Positions 1 through 8,094 of a stretch of DNA of 64,000 nucleotides are shown here, piece by piece. The DNA lies in assembly GCF_024494385.1 (NCBI RefSeq), contig NZ_JAEVLT010000006.1:1-64000 (forward strand), given 5' to 3'. The notes under the pieces were generated by a model. That model did no database searches, had not been told where the DNA came from, and saw only the letters and a program-made list of their open reading frames with translations. The translations under genes and the position numbers were made by a program. The first letter of the stretch is position 1; every line of letters starts with the position of its first letter. The stretch is from Bacillus sp. EB600 (GTDB taxonomy: Bacteria; Bacillota; Bacilli; Bacillales; Cytobacillaceae).

Positions 1-175
1 GATAGATCCAATTAAGTTTTACGGATTTCCCTATTATAGCATGCTTGAACTGGGTGTATTTATGCATATTTCACATTAATTTGATGTGTTATTTGTTTTG
101 TTTGTTTGTAAAGAGGGTAGTTATAATGAAATATAAGAAATATTTAATAATTGTGAAAGGAGGATTTATTCAGAA

Positions 176-670
176 ATGGCAACCGAACTTTTGCAAACCT
201 TTCAATCTATCTTGGAGTCTGATGCAAGAGTAGTAATCTTAGCTTCAACCACTTCTAAGGCTTTTTGTTCGGGTGCTGATATTAAAGCGCGGAATGGGGT
301 GACCGAACATTAATGGAGAGAACAACATATACTTTTTGAGAAAATGTTTTATGCACTTGCCGATCTTCCACAACCTGGAATTGCAGCAGTTGATGGTTAT
401 GTACTAGCTGGAGGTTTTGAGCTAGTTCTTAACCGTGATTTTATTATTGCAGCTAACAAAGCTACGTTTGGTCTACCTGAATTGACTCGTGGAATTATGC
501 CGGGCGGCGGAGGATCACGTCTTCGTCCTAAAAGAGTTGGAATCCACATCGCAAAAGAATGTTTGTGCACAGGAAGGCTGGTTTCCGCTGAAGAGGCAGA
601 TAAAGCCGATTTATTAAATCGAAGGAGCTACTTCTGATCAATTATTGGAAGAATCGTATAAGCTAGCCCA
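176..670 (+). pseudogene. Enoyl-CoA hydratase (crotonase) relic, nonsense-broken and 3' truncated
   Basis: Starting from ATG 176, behind an AAAGGAGG-like site, one frame reads a crotonase: AFCSGADIK (oxyanion-hole segment), then a TAA stop at 311-313, then in the same frame GIAAVDGYVLAGGFELVL and FGLPELTRGIMPGGGGS. Both halves of the oxyanion hole and the family core are recognisable, so this was a real hydratase of acyl-CoA degradation. After about 610 the frame shifts, and near 670 the sequence passes abruptly into an acyl-CoA dehydrogenase fragment, so the C-terminal trimerisation helix is gone. A functional protein is not expected. It belonged to a beta-oxidation or leucine-type cluster with the HMG-CoA lyase downstream. 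Confidence 0.8.
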
Positions 671-929
671 AGTAACCGTGCTGCTGCATTATTCGATACT
701 GGTAAACCGTGTGGAAAAGAAGCGAACATGGCGACTGCTTGAAGTCGATGCATCTTGGGAAGTGGCTAATGTCACTTTACAGACTCATGGAGGGTTCGGT
801 TTTGCATAAGAATATGATGTTGAGCGGAAATTTAAAGAAACTCGTTTGTATAAGGCGACCACGATCTCTACCAACATGATCTTGTCCTATGTTGCAGAGC
901 ATGTCTTATGGTTACCTAGATCCTATTAA
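671..929 (+). pseudogene. Acyl-CoA dehydrogenase C-terminal relic
   Basis: From 671 one frame reads NRAAALFDTGKPCGKEANMA; after a small frameshift near 731 it continues LLEVDASWEVANVTLQTHGG, then an in-frame TAA, then EYDVERKFKETRLYKATTIS and a C-terminus ending PRSY at 929. This is the C-terminal domain of an acyl-CoA dehydrogenase: the QxHGG segment contacts FAD and the EYDVER..RETRLY segment is a family hallmark. The N-terminal two thirds are missing, apparently lost in the deletion that joined it to the crotonase relic. It is followed directly by HMG-CoA lyase, as in branched-chain acyl-CoA degradation clusters. Confidence 0.8.
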
Positions 930-945
930 TTGATGGGGTGGTAAT

Positions 946-1809
946 GTGAATATTCCGAAAAAAATAGAATTGATCGAGGTCGGACCCCGTGATGGATTGC
1001 AGAACGAACCCAAGCCAATTTCGACGGAAGATAAAAAGAAACTTATCCGTAAACTAGCAAAGACGGGAATTTCTCGAATGGAAACCTGCGCTTTTGTTAG
1101 TCCCAAATGGGTGCCGCAAATGGCTGATGCAGCTGAAATATCCGCATATTGCAATGAGTTGGGGATTACTTATATTGCTTTGACACCGAATCTGAAGGCA
1201 GTGGAACGAGCTATTGCAGCCCAAGTTCCGCAAATTGCAGTCTTTGTTGGTGCGAGTACAACGTTTAACAAGAAGAATATCAATAAGACAACCGCCGAAT
1301 CCTTGAAAGATTGCGAGGTAATTTTTGCTAAAGCTAAGGCAAATGGACAATTCATTCGGGCTTATGTTTCTATGGCGTTTACATGCCCGTTCCAGGGAGA
1401 GGTATCCTTTGATGCCGTAAACGATGTCACTCGCATATTTATCGAGTTACATGCGGATGAGATTGATATTGGTGACACGAATGGCCACGCCAACCCCAAA
1501 ATGGTGTATGAACGTTTTTCGCGGTTGCGTGATCTTTATCCGGAAACAGTTTTTGTTGGGCATTTCCATGATACTTGGAATATGGCGCTTGCAAATACAT
1601 TAGCTGCAATGCATGCTGGAGTTGCTAAATTTGATAGCTCTATCGGAGGTCTTGGAGGTTGTCCTTATTCTCCGGGAGCAACAGGAAACCTAGCTAGTGA
1701 AGATCTGTTGCTAATGTTATCCCAAATGGGGGTAGAGACAGGTGTTTCTTATGAAAAGCTGCAAGCTGTGGTCCCATTTGCTAAGTCACTGTCTAATAAG
1801 TTAATTTAA
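946..1809 (+). CDS. mvaB: Hydroxymethylglutaryl-CoA lyase
   Basis: A 287-residue DRE-TIM metallolyase that splits (S)-3-hydroxy-3-methylglutaryl-CoA into acetoacetate and acetyl-CoA, the last step of leucine breakdown, in the cytoplasm. Visible landmarks are EVGPRDGLQNE at the N-terminus (general acid/metal-binding loop), the GHFHDT metal-binding histidines, and the HMGL signature GLGGCPYSPGATGN near residue 235 with its active-site Cys. Length is slightly below the usual 295-305. The start is GTG 946 behind GGGGTGG. It is the only intact gene of the cluster left after decay of the two genes upstream. The acetoacetate product could feed the SCOT-type CoA-transferases found later. Confidence 0.9.
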   Translation: MNIPKKIELIEVGPRDGLQNEPKPISTEDKKKLIRKLAKTGISRMETCAFVSPKWVPQMADAAEISAYCNELGITYIALTPNLKAVERAIAAQVPQIAVFVGASTTFNKKNINKTTAESLKDCEVIFAKAKANGQFIRAYVSMAFTCPFQGEVSFDAVNDVTRIFIELHADEIDIGDTNGHANPKMVYERFSRLRDLYPETVFVGHFHDTWNMALANTLAAMHAGVAKFDSSIGGLGGCPYSPGATGNLASEDLLLMLSQMGVETGVSYEKLQAVVPFAKSLSNKLI

Positions 1810-1989
1810 GTAGTCAGGCAGATTATCTTCCCGGTTTCCATCCCTCCCGTTTGATTCATTCCACATTGTCTATCTATTGTTTTGCACATAATTATTTGAA
1901 TAATCAAATTATTTTAAAAAAGTATTTTACTACCGTAAGGATTCATTCAGATGAAAAGAGCGTTAATGAAACAACTCTTCTTGAGGTTA

Positions 1990-2025
1990 GTCCCCCAAAA
2001 AATTAAAGCAATTGTAGTGGGGGAC
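1990..2025. repeat. GTCCCCC/GGGGGAC inverted repeat
   Basis: A 7-bp GTCCCCC arm at 1990-1996 pairs with GGGGGAC at 2019-2025 across a 22-nt AT-rich loop. No T-run follows it, so it is not a convincing terminator. Similar GTC(AGT)CCC/GGGAC units occur near 23767 and 30822, which suggests a short dispersed intergenic repeat. The rest of 1810-2063 shows no gene. Confidence 0.4.
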
Positions 2026-2063
2026 TGAACGAAATGTCTATTGGATAAGTTAATTTAATCTTT

Positions 2064-2160
2064 GGATTAGCTTACAATCATCCAATTGGATGATTACAAA
2101 GGGATTATTTAGATTTACCATAGTAATGAGAGAGTGACACTAAATGACATATATTGAAAG
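2064..2160 (+). repeat. Inverted-repeat unit copy A: palindromic operator plus promoter-like DNA
   Basis: This stretch is nearly identical to the reverse complement of 6884-6976. It holds a perfect 18-bp palindrome ATCATCCAATTGGATGAT (2077-2094), then a shared segment through ACAAAGGGATT and TTAGATTTACCATA to ATGACATATATTGAAAG. Copy A points toward the YdcZ-type gene at 2218. The palindrome has the size and symmetry of an operator for a dimeric repressor (GntR-like or similar); that role is inferred. Confidence 0.6.
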
Positions 2161-2217
2161 CAGATAGGATAAGGAGTGTTATCTTTCTAGAATAATCGAT
2201 AAAGAAGGAGAATTTAG

Positions 2218-2658
2218 ATGTTAGTAAAGCTTATTTTTCCATTGCTGGCGCTGATCGGTGGAATGGCACTAGCAACGCAGGGTCAGATTAATGGTGGTTT
2301 AGGTAAAAAAATCGGTGTTATTGAAAGTTCCTTTATGAATTTTGCAGTAGGAGCGATGGTATTATTTCTTATTTTAATATTTTTTGGCAACGGTAATATT
2401 TCAGCCATTTCAACAGTTCCAAAGTGGCAAGTAATCGGCGGTTTGCTGGGATCTTTTTTTGTGATGATTCAGGTTATTGTTGTTCCTAAGATCGGTGTCT
2501 CTGCTACTTTCATGGCCGTCATTGCAGGGCAGATTATTCTTAGTGTAGTAATAGATCATTTTGGTTTTTTTGGCGGCGAGCGTCACCCGATTGATTTAAC
2601 CAAAATGGGCGCAATCCTTTTACTGTTAATTTCAGTGTTTTTGTATAATAAAAAATAA
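2218..2658 (+). CDS. YdcZ/DUF606-type small DMT-superfamily permease
   Basis: A 146-residue integral membrane protein with five predicted hydrophobic segments (about residues 3-20, 38-58, 68-92, 97-115, 125-143). The N-terminal LIGGMALATQGQINGGLGK is characteristic of the YdcZ (DUF606) family, half-size members of the drug/metabolite transporter superfamily. They often occur as pairs or homodimers, and substrates are mostly unknown. ATG 2218 follows AGAAGGAG. The gene stands alone downstream of palindrome unit A, and a hairpin terminator follows at 2872-2929. Transport function is inferred from the family; no substrate can be stated. Confidence 0.8.
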   Translation: MLVKLIFPLLALIGGMALATQGQINGGLGKKIGVIESSFMNFAVGAMVLFLILIFFGNGNISAISTVPKWQVIGGLLGSFFVMIQVIVVPKIGVSATFMAVIAGQIILSVVIDHFGFFGGERHPIDLTKMGAILLLLISVFLYNKK

Positions 2659-2871
2659 AAAAACAAACAGACTTAAAAGACTCGATGAGCAAGGAAAAGT
2701 TTTTGTGGGATGGATTTAACTAATTTTATTAACAAATAAAAGTACATCCATAGAAATAATATACTATCCACTGTACTAGCTAGCGTAATTGGGTGGCATA
2801 TTTTAATTGCCAATCGCATGTACCGATGCTCCATGGTTTCAACAATATTAAATAACAAAGCTTAAAATAAA

Positions 2872-2929
2872 AAAAGTCATAAAAAGGTTAGTCTCCTAAT
2901 TTGTTTAGAGTAACCTTTCTATGACTTTC
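2872..2929. terminator. Bidirectional hairpin terminator
   Basis: AAAGTCATA and AAAGGTTA pair with TAACCTTT and TATGACTTT around a short loop, flanked by A-rich and T-containing ends. It can end the permease transcript and anything from the opposite side. Confidence 0.7.
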
Positions 2930-2939
2930 GTCTTTTAGT

Positions 2940-3066
2940 CTACATCTTACAATTTAATACAATTAGTAGATAGGTATAGAATTCAAAGCTGTGCGCTCCT
3001 ACTTCTCTACCAATACCACTTTGCTTCATGCCCCCAATTGGTGTGTAAAGATCACCAACCAAATGT
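2940..3066 (-). pseudogene. Aldehyde dehydrogenase C-terminal relic
   Basis: Read on the minus strand this gives LYTPIGGMKQSGIGREVGAH followed by SFEFYTYL and a stop at 2940. The PxGGxKxSGxGREGG..xxEFY segment is the conserved C-terminal end of NAD(P)-aldehyde dehydrogenases. Nothing upstream continues the enzyme, so only about 40 codons survive. Two other ALDH tails, not closely similar to this one, occur at 22112 and 33276. Confidence 0.75.
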
Positions 3067-3180
3067 TCAAGTAATTATCCAAGAAGATCACAGTTTATCG
3101 AAAATGTATTTACTTTACATATTTTTGCTCAGCAGTTTCTTTAGCACTAGAAACTTTCGTTTTTTCCAAATGTTATAAGG

Positions 3181-3323
3181 GGGTTCCAGCTCCCTGATGA
3201 TTGACCATCTGCATAATAGTTTGGAGTACAATCTTCATCAATAATACCGAGCAGCATGGCTATGTGGCGGCCGCCTGATTCTACCTTTGCCATACTTGCA
3301 TCAGGATCAAGAGTGGGTGGAAG
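3181..3323 (-). pseudogene. Unassigned coding relic
   Basis: An open minus-strand stretch of about 47 codons has protein-like composition, with MAKVESGGRHIAMLLG and YYADGQSSGSWNPL readable. It has no start or stop of its own. I do not recognise it firmly; an aromatic-ring dioxygenase of the LigB type is one thought, held weakly. Together with the ALDH tail it shows that 2.9-3.5 kb is decayed coding DNA. No intact gene is seen between 2659 and 3522. Confidence 0.35.
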
Positions 3324-3522
3324 GGTTTATCCCACTAGTATTACCGATGTTCGAAAAGTAAGAGAATAAAATCTTATATTCTACCAATTTTTCTCCAATA
3401 AAATAGGAGGATTTCTGGGGATCTCGTCTTATCGTATGATGAGCGTGCACTTGAAAAAAGAGGGGTTAGGGAAACCATAGAGGTAGTAATTTTCGTAAAT
3501 CCAATAAAAAAGAGGTGTTTCT

Positions 3523-4948
3523 ATGAAAAAAAGCTGGCAACGTTATCACACAATTTGGGCTTTCTTATTTCTAGGTTGGTTTGTTTCATATGCTGATCGA
3601 AGCTTAACAGGACCAGTTATTACTTGGATGATTACTAATAAAGTAGCGTTTCTACAGTCTGCTGCCAACCCCTATGCGCTTTGCGGCCTATTAGGAAGTT
3701 TATTCTTTGCTGGATATTGCTGACACAGTTTCCTGGCGGCTATTTTGGAGACAAATTTGGTTATCGAACCGTTATAATAATCAGTATATTTTGGGCTGGT
3801 ATTACCACTTTATTTGCTGGAGTCATGAGCGGATTAACTCTCTTTATTGCGATCCGGGTTTTGACAGGATTAGGGGAAGGTGTATTTTATTCGAATGACC
3901 GATCACTAATTGCCCAAGTAACCCCTCCAAAAAAATTAGGACTGGGAATTGGTCTTGTTATTACAGGACTTTCACTTGGGTTGGCCGCAGCTACATTAGG
4001 GACCCCGTATCTAATTAATTTTGCCCAAGCCTTCTGGGGAAATGAAGCTTGGAGGGCCCCTTTTCTTTTAATGGGTACGATAACAATTGTAACGGTTTCT
4101 TATTATTTAAGTTCATGAAACCAAATACGGGAGAAAAGGCAACGAAAGAGCCATTTGGCCAAGCACTCATTAACCTTTTGAAGTATTCGACTGTGTTTTT
4201 GATCATCCTTTTGTCTATCTATTTCCTTTCTAATTACTTTGGATTATCTGAAGTTGCGGTAGGGTTGATTTTTACTGGACTTGCAGTTGGGTTTATATTA
4301 TTTATCAATAAAACAAAAGCAGCAGAAGTTAGACCAATTTTAAAAAATGGCAATCTTGTTTTACTCTATCTTTCTGGTATTCCAATTGTTTGGCATCTTT
4401 GGCTTTACGGTTATTGGTCCACATCAATTGTGCAAGACATTGACGGTGGTAAATTAACAACTGCTGCTTTAGTTGCTTCATTTAATGTTATAGCGGGTTT
4501 AATTGGTTATCCTTTAGGCGGAAAGATTTCTGATATCGTAGCTAACAAAACGAATGGAAGAAGAAACTTTCTCGCAATTATTTTAATTTGTTTGACTGTT
4601 TGTATTTTTGTGCTGGCATCCTACCTACTGTTGGGATATAAAAATTTAATTGTCGTATCTCTTATACTGTTTACTTCCGGACTGTTTTTCTTCGCAACAC
4701 AAACAGTTTCACATGCCCTTACAGCAGAACTGGCACCAGCCGAGAATCGTGGAGCTGCTTTTGGTATGTGGAATCTTGTTTCCGAGATAGGTGCTTTACT
4801 TTCCCCAGTTGTTTCCGGAGCAATACGTGATCACACAGGAAGCTGGACAAATGCGCTTATTTTAGATGGTATTTTGATGGGAATTAGCTTCATTCTGGTT
4901 GCAGCTATAGCTAGACCTGGTTACAAATTAGCGCTAAGAAAAAAGTGA
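3523..4948 (+). pseudogene. MFS transporter with two frameshifts
   Basis: Three overlapping frames make one 12-helix major facilitator protein of about 470 residues. Frame 1 (3523-3723) gives the N-terminus with SYADRSLTGPV; a one-base loss near 3715 moves reading to LTQFPGGYFGDKFGYR, the loop 2-3 motif; a second shift near 4095 leads to the C-terminal half (to 4948) with the loop 8-9 region LGGKISD and the late PAENRGAAFGMWN. The start (ATG 3523, GAGGTG upstream) and stop look normal. The family resembles organic-acid/sugar-acid symporters. Unless the two shifts are sequencing errors the gene is dead. Confidence 0.8.
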
Positions 4949-5035
4949 ATACTGAAATGTAGGGTGATGGTGGTTTGACTGCATGGAAAGTATCTTAACA
5001 CGACCATAATCTCTTTCCATTTGTTAGATAGGAAA

Positions 5036-5080
5036 AAGTGGGTCTACATTAAAAAGAAAATGCAGACCCATTTTTTTGTT
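5036..5080. terminator. Hairpin terminator between convergent genes
   Basis: TGGGTCTACATT pairs with AATGCAGACCCA (one mismatch) and is followed by TTTTTTT. A-rich DNA on the other side lets it serve the LysM gene on the minus strand as well. Confidence 0.8.
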
Positions 5081-5147
5081 AGTGAATCAGTTTGATTATT
5101 AGTTTTTTGATAGTTACAAGTTAATAGTCTAATTTGTTTCTAATTCA

Positions 5148-6428
5148 TTATAAGGTTTTTCTTGCCCCTAAATATCTAGGACCCCAATAAGAAGATGCCA
5201 TATTAGAGATTTTCACACCTGAATCAGTAGCACTAATGAATTGGTTATTACCTAAATAGATTCCTACATGTGATGGTCCTGGTTGGTAGGTTTCAAAAAA
5301 GACTAGATCACCTATACTTGGTGAATTTACAGGTGTTGTAGCGCCCCATTGCTCTGAAGTGGTTCGAGGTAGGGAAACGCCAAATTTATCAAATACATAT
5401 TTTACGAAGCCGCTGCAATCAAAACCAGATGGTGTATTTCCTCCCCAGCGATATGGTGTACCCATGTATTTCTTGGCTTCAGCAATTATTGCCTGAACAT
5501 TAGAAGCTGCGATTGCTGCTGGCTTTTCGGCAGCTGGTGAAGCAGTAGGCGCTTCAGGTTGAACAGCTGGTTGAGAAGCCGGCGAAGCAGCCTGATTTCC
5601 TTCTGGTTGAGAAGCAACAGGAGCTGTCTGATTCTCTGTTGGTTGAGAAGCAACAGGAGCTGTCTTGTTCTCTGTTGGTTGAGAAGCAACAGGAGCTGTC
5701 TTGTTCTCTGTTGGTTGAGAAGCAACAGGAGCTGTCTGATTCTCTGTTGATTTAGAAGCCGCAGGTGCCATCTGATTCTCTGATTGTTGAGAAGCGGCAG
5801 GGGCTATTTGTGATTCGGCAGGTGCTGCAGGTGCCTTGACTTCAGAATTTGAAGCTGCAGACCCATTAATCGCAGAGGCATTGGCCCGCTCACTTCTCAG
5901 TTTTAGAATTTTTCCAGCAATAATTTTGTTAGAAGTTAATTGGTTCATTGATTTAAGCTTGGAAACTGATAGATTATAACGGGTTCCTATCGTAGAAAGG
6001 GTATCACCCTTCTGGATAACATAAGAAGACGCATCCGTTTTAGTGGTTGGTACTGATGATGAAGAACTAATTACATTTGCAGTTGGTATTTTCAATTGCT
6101 GACCCGGATGAATTAAATTCGTTGTAAATCCATTTGTGCTTTGCAGTTCCCTTACCGTTGTGCCATAAGATCTTGCAATAGTCCATAGACTATCTCCTGA
6201 TTTCACTGTGTACGTTAACGATAGTTTTTGATTCACATAGATACGATCACTTGAAAGATCGTTCCAATCTTTTAAATTATGAATAGAAACATTATTTACT
6301 TTAGAGATTTTCCATAAGCTGTCTCCTGGATGAACAGTATATGTATTTTCTTGAGCACTTGCAGAGGCCCCAAAAGCAGTGAATATAAGGCCTGCCGTTG
6401 CAGCTGCCGTTACTAGATTTTTCTTCAA
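5148..6428 (-). CDS. Secreted LysM-NlpC/P60 peptidoglycan endopeptidase
   Basis: A 426-residue cell-wall hydrolase of the LytF/CwlS type. Residues 1-25 are a signal peptide ending ASASA. Three LysM domains (about 29-72, 73-116, 135-178), each opening with a PGDSLW/KGDTLS-type motif, bind glycan. A repetitive Ala/Pro/Gln linker spans about 213-300. The NlpC/P60 catalytic domain (about 309-426) contains Cys338 in DCSGF and His387 in SHVGIYLG and cuts D-gamma-Glu-DAP bonds. The start is TTG 6428, preceded by AAGGAAGTG. It probably acts in cell separation or wall turnover. No SigD promoter is evident. Confidence 0.93.
   Translation of the reverse strand: MKKNLVTAAATAGLIFTAFGASASAQENTYTVHPGDSLWKISKVNNVSIHNLKDWNDLSSDRIYVNQKLSLTYTVKSGDSLWTIARSYGTTVRELQSTNGFTTNLIHPGQQLKIPTANVISSSSSVPTTKTDASSYVIQKGDTLSTIGTRYNLSVSKLKSMNQLTSNKIIAGKILKLRSERANASAINGSAASNSEVKAPAAPAESQIAPAASQQSENQMAPAASKSTENQTAPVASQPTENKTAPVASQPTENKTAPVASQPTENQTAPVASQPEGNQAASPASQPAVQPEAPTASPAAEKPAAIAASNVQAIIAEAKKYMGTPYRWGGNTPSGFDCSGFVKYVFDKFGVSLPRTTSEQWGATTPVNSPSIGDLVFFETYQPGPSHVGIYLGNNQFISATDSGVKISNMASSYWGPRYLGARKTL
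5541..5792 (-). repeat. 36-bp tandem repeat encoding the 12-residue linker repeat
   Basis: About seven units with 12-residue period, consensus SQPTENKTAPVA, code for the linker between LysM and NlpC/P60. The three central units are almost identical at the DNA level, so copy number is likely to vary by slippage or recombination. Confidence 0.9.
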
Positions 6429-6773
6429 TGTGTAGCACTTCCTTAAGTTTCATAAATTTGGTACATAGAAAATAATAGTCAAATGAGAAATTAAAACAAC
6501 TATAAAAAATGGATATATTGTATTGAAATTACATATATGGTACTGAAAGTGCTTTGCGTTACAAACAATGTAAATTGCCCCAATCCCTACAGTACAAGGG
6601 TTTCAGGACACATTTTCTTATACATTCCAAACTGTTCTGTAATACAATTGAAAACAAATTTTAATATTTCGAGATAATTATATATTCGTTAGTCTAAAAG
6701 TTTGAATAGAGTAAGAGTGTTTTTGGCAATTAACAAATGTCACTGATGGCAGTATGTTTTTTGCATAGAAAAA

Positions 6774-6806
6774 AAGCCAATACATACAAGGATGAATGTA
6801 TTAGCT
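6774..6806. terminator. Hairpin, possible terminator
   Basis: AAGCCAATACAT pairs with ATGTATTAGCTT (one mismatch), with A-rich flanks on the left and TTATTAAAAATT on the right. It lies downstream of the minus-strand promoter unit B and may end a transcript whose gene has been lost. No gene is seen in 6429-6883. Confidence 0.5.
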
Positions 6807-6883
6807 TATTAAAAATTACTTCTAATTGAATTAAAGCATAACTTATTATTTTAAAAAGATGACACTAACTTCCGTCCGACCTC

Positions 6884-6976
6884 CTTTCGATATATGTCAT
6901 TAAATGTAAATCTCTCATTAGTATGGTAAATCTAAAAAATCCCTTTGTAATCATCCAATTGGATGATTACTAATCC
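6884..6976 (-). repeat. Inverted-repeat unit copy B: 24-bp palindrome plus promoter-like DNA
   Basis: This is the reverse-oriented partner of 2064-2160. It contains a perfect 24-bp palindrome at 6947-6970 (core CATCCAATTGGATG) and reads on the minus strand into an AAAGGAGG sequence near 6880, as if a gene once started there. After ATGACATATATCGAAAGG the frame closes after 11 codons. Confidence 0.6.
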
Positions 6977-7043
6977 ACCATCTACGAAAAGGATAAAACA
7001 GTTGTATGGAATCCGGCTCTTTTAGCAAAGCATGCTTTCAGCT

Positions 7044-7382
7044 TCAAACAGATTTTTTTGTTGAATATTCGAGGAGCCAGTCGGGAATTGCATTTCGGTT
7101 GGCGTTGCTGTGATTGCCCTCAATTCTTTCCCGTCCTTCCTTCTTCCAATTTTGTAAGGTTTCCTGAAAAACATTCTCCTCGAAGCAGAACACCGCAATA
7201 TCGGCAATAGCAGGTGGAAATGGACTCTTTCGAATATGGTTTTTAAGCTTCGCCATCACTTTCTTATAATCCATTTTCGAACAACATTGGAACCAATTCA
7301 GCACCGTTTCATCTTTGAAGGTGCAGTTGGTATAAACCGACTCAATCAGCACCATTAGTTTGACAACTTCCTCCTTGGTCAT
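7044..7382 (-). CDS. Phage-type G39P-like helicase loader/inhibitor
   Basis: A 112-residue protein whose first 70 residues follow the pattern of the SPP1 G39P family: an N-terminal helix EEVVKLMVLIESVY, then NWFQCCSKMDYKKVMAKL and the end signature FPPAIADI. G39P binds the phage replicative helicase and delivers it to the origin. The C-terminal half is charged and presumably disordered. The start is ATG 7382 with AAGGAGG inside the preceding reading frame. No other phage replication genes are nearby, so it looks like a stray phage or plasmid remnant. The assignment rests on pattern recognition only. Confidence 0.6.
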   Translation of the reverse strand: MTKEEVVKLMVLIESVYTNCTFKDETVLNWFQCCSKMDYKKVMAKLKNHIRKSPFPPAIADIAVFCFEENVFQETLQNWKKEGRERIEGNHSNANRNAIPDWLLEYSTKKSV

Positions 7383-7572
7383 TCCTGCCCCTCTCCTTTA
7401 AGACAATTTTTCCTTCCTGAATCAGCTGTTCCACCCGCTCAGAAATAGTCTCTCGATTTGCCTTTGTCTGCTGCCGGCTGTTTTTCTTCGCATCTAGTTT
7501 TGTCCTAATTCCTTTTTCACAATACATTGCGCTGCTAAAAGGAGAGCAAAAAAAATCAGTACCATCATCCAA
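7342..7572 (-). CDS. Small hypothetical protein upstream of the G39P-like gene
   Basis: A possible 76-residue protein, charged and without membrane segments, with a central helix-prone stretch SERVEQLIQEGKIVLKERG. It overlaps the G39P-like gene by 41 nt in another frame, and its coding DNA supplies that gene's ribosome binding site. It may be the tail of a primosome or regulatory protein whose front is lost. I do not recognise the family, and the start is uncertain. Confidence 0.35.
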   Translation of the reverse strand: MDDGTDFFCSPFSSAMYCEKGIRTKLDAKKNSRQQTKANRETISERVEQLIQEGKIVLKERGRNDQGGSCQTNGAD

Positions 7573-8056
7573 ACAGCTAAATTGATCCGAATTTACAAAT
7601 TAATAAAAATTTTTATAAGGTTTGGAAGCTTTCATTCTGGGAAAATACTTGAATTTCGACAGTATTAGCTAAATATAACCTTTTCTTTACTAGCAATTGT
7701 TATAAAATAGCGAATTTTTTGAAGAATAAAATATTGACTCTTGTAACGCAAGACAATAGAATAGCAAATAGGAATACTGATTCCGCTTTAGATTATAAAC
7801 TAGCTTCTTAAAAGGTTTAAATCCAAAGAAATTTGTACAATGTATACGCTTTCCATTGGATGAAGGGGGAGTTTTCACAACATTAGTATTTAGAACAGTT
7901 GTTGAAGATTTTTTGCTAGTTTCAGAGGTTATCTATTATAAAGTAGCCTGAATAATAAGCGAAAAATCCGGAATATTCAAAACAGAGTGAATAATTTTAT
8001 TTGCGTTCGATAGGGGAATAAGCTGTTTTGAGGGATATAAGGTAACTTAAAAGAAA

Positions 8057-8070
8057 TGAAAGCGTTTAAT
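8057..8070 (+). promoter_or_regulatory. CcpA catabolite-responsive element (cre)
   Basis: TGAAAGCGTTTAAT matches the cre consensus TGWAARCGYTWNCW at 13 of 14 positions. It lies 25 bp before the carboxyltransferase start codon, which suggests glucose repression of the operon as a roadblock or promoter-proximal site. Between 7573 and 8056 no gene is seen. Confidence 0.65.
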
Positions 8071-8094
8071 AACAAGAGGATGGGAGAGGAAACA

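Noticed and set aside
5486-5750. Leu/Gln- and Ser/Arg-rich reading frames in the repeat region
   Set aside because: They are other-frame translations of the 36-bp linker repeats of the LysM protein.
8056-8094. N-terminal extension of the carboxyltransferase from ATG 8056
   Set aside because: The ATG lies in a cre box and has no ribosome site; GGGAGAGG points to 8095.
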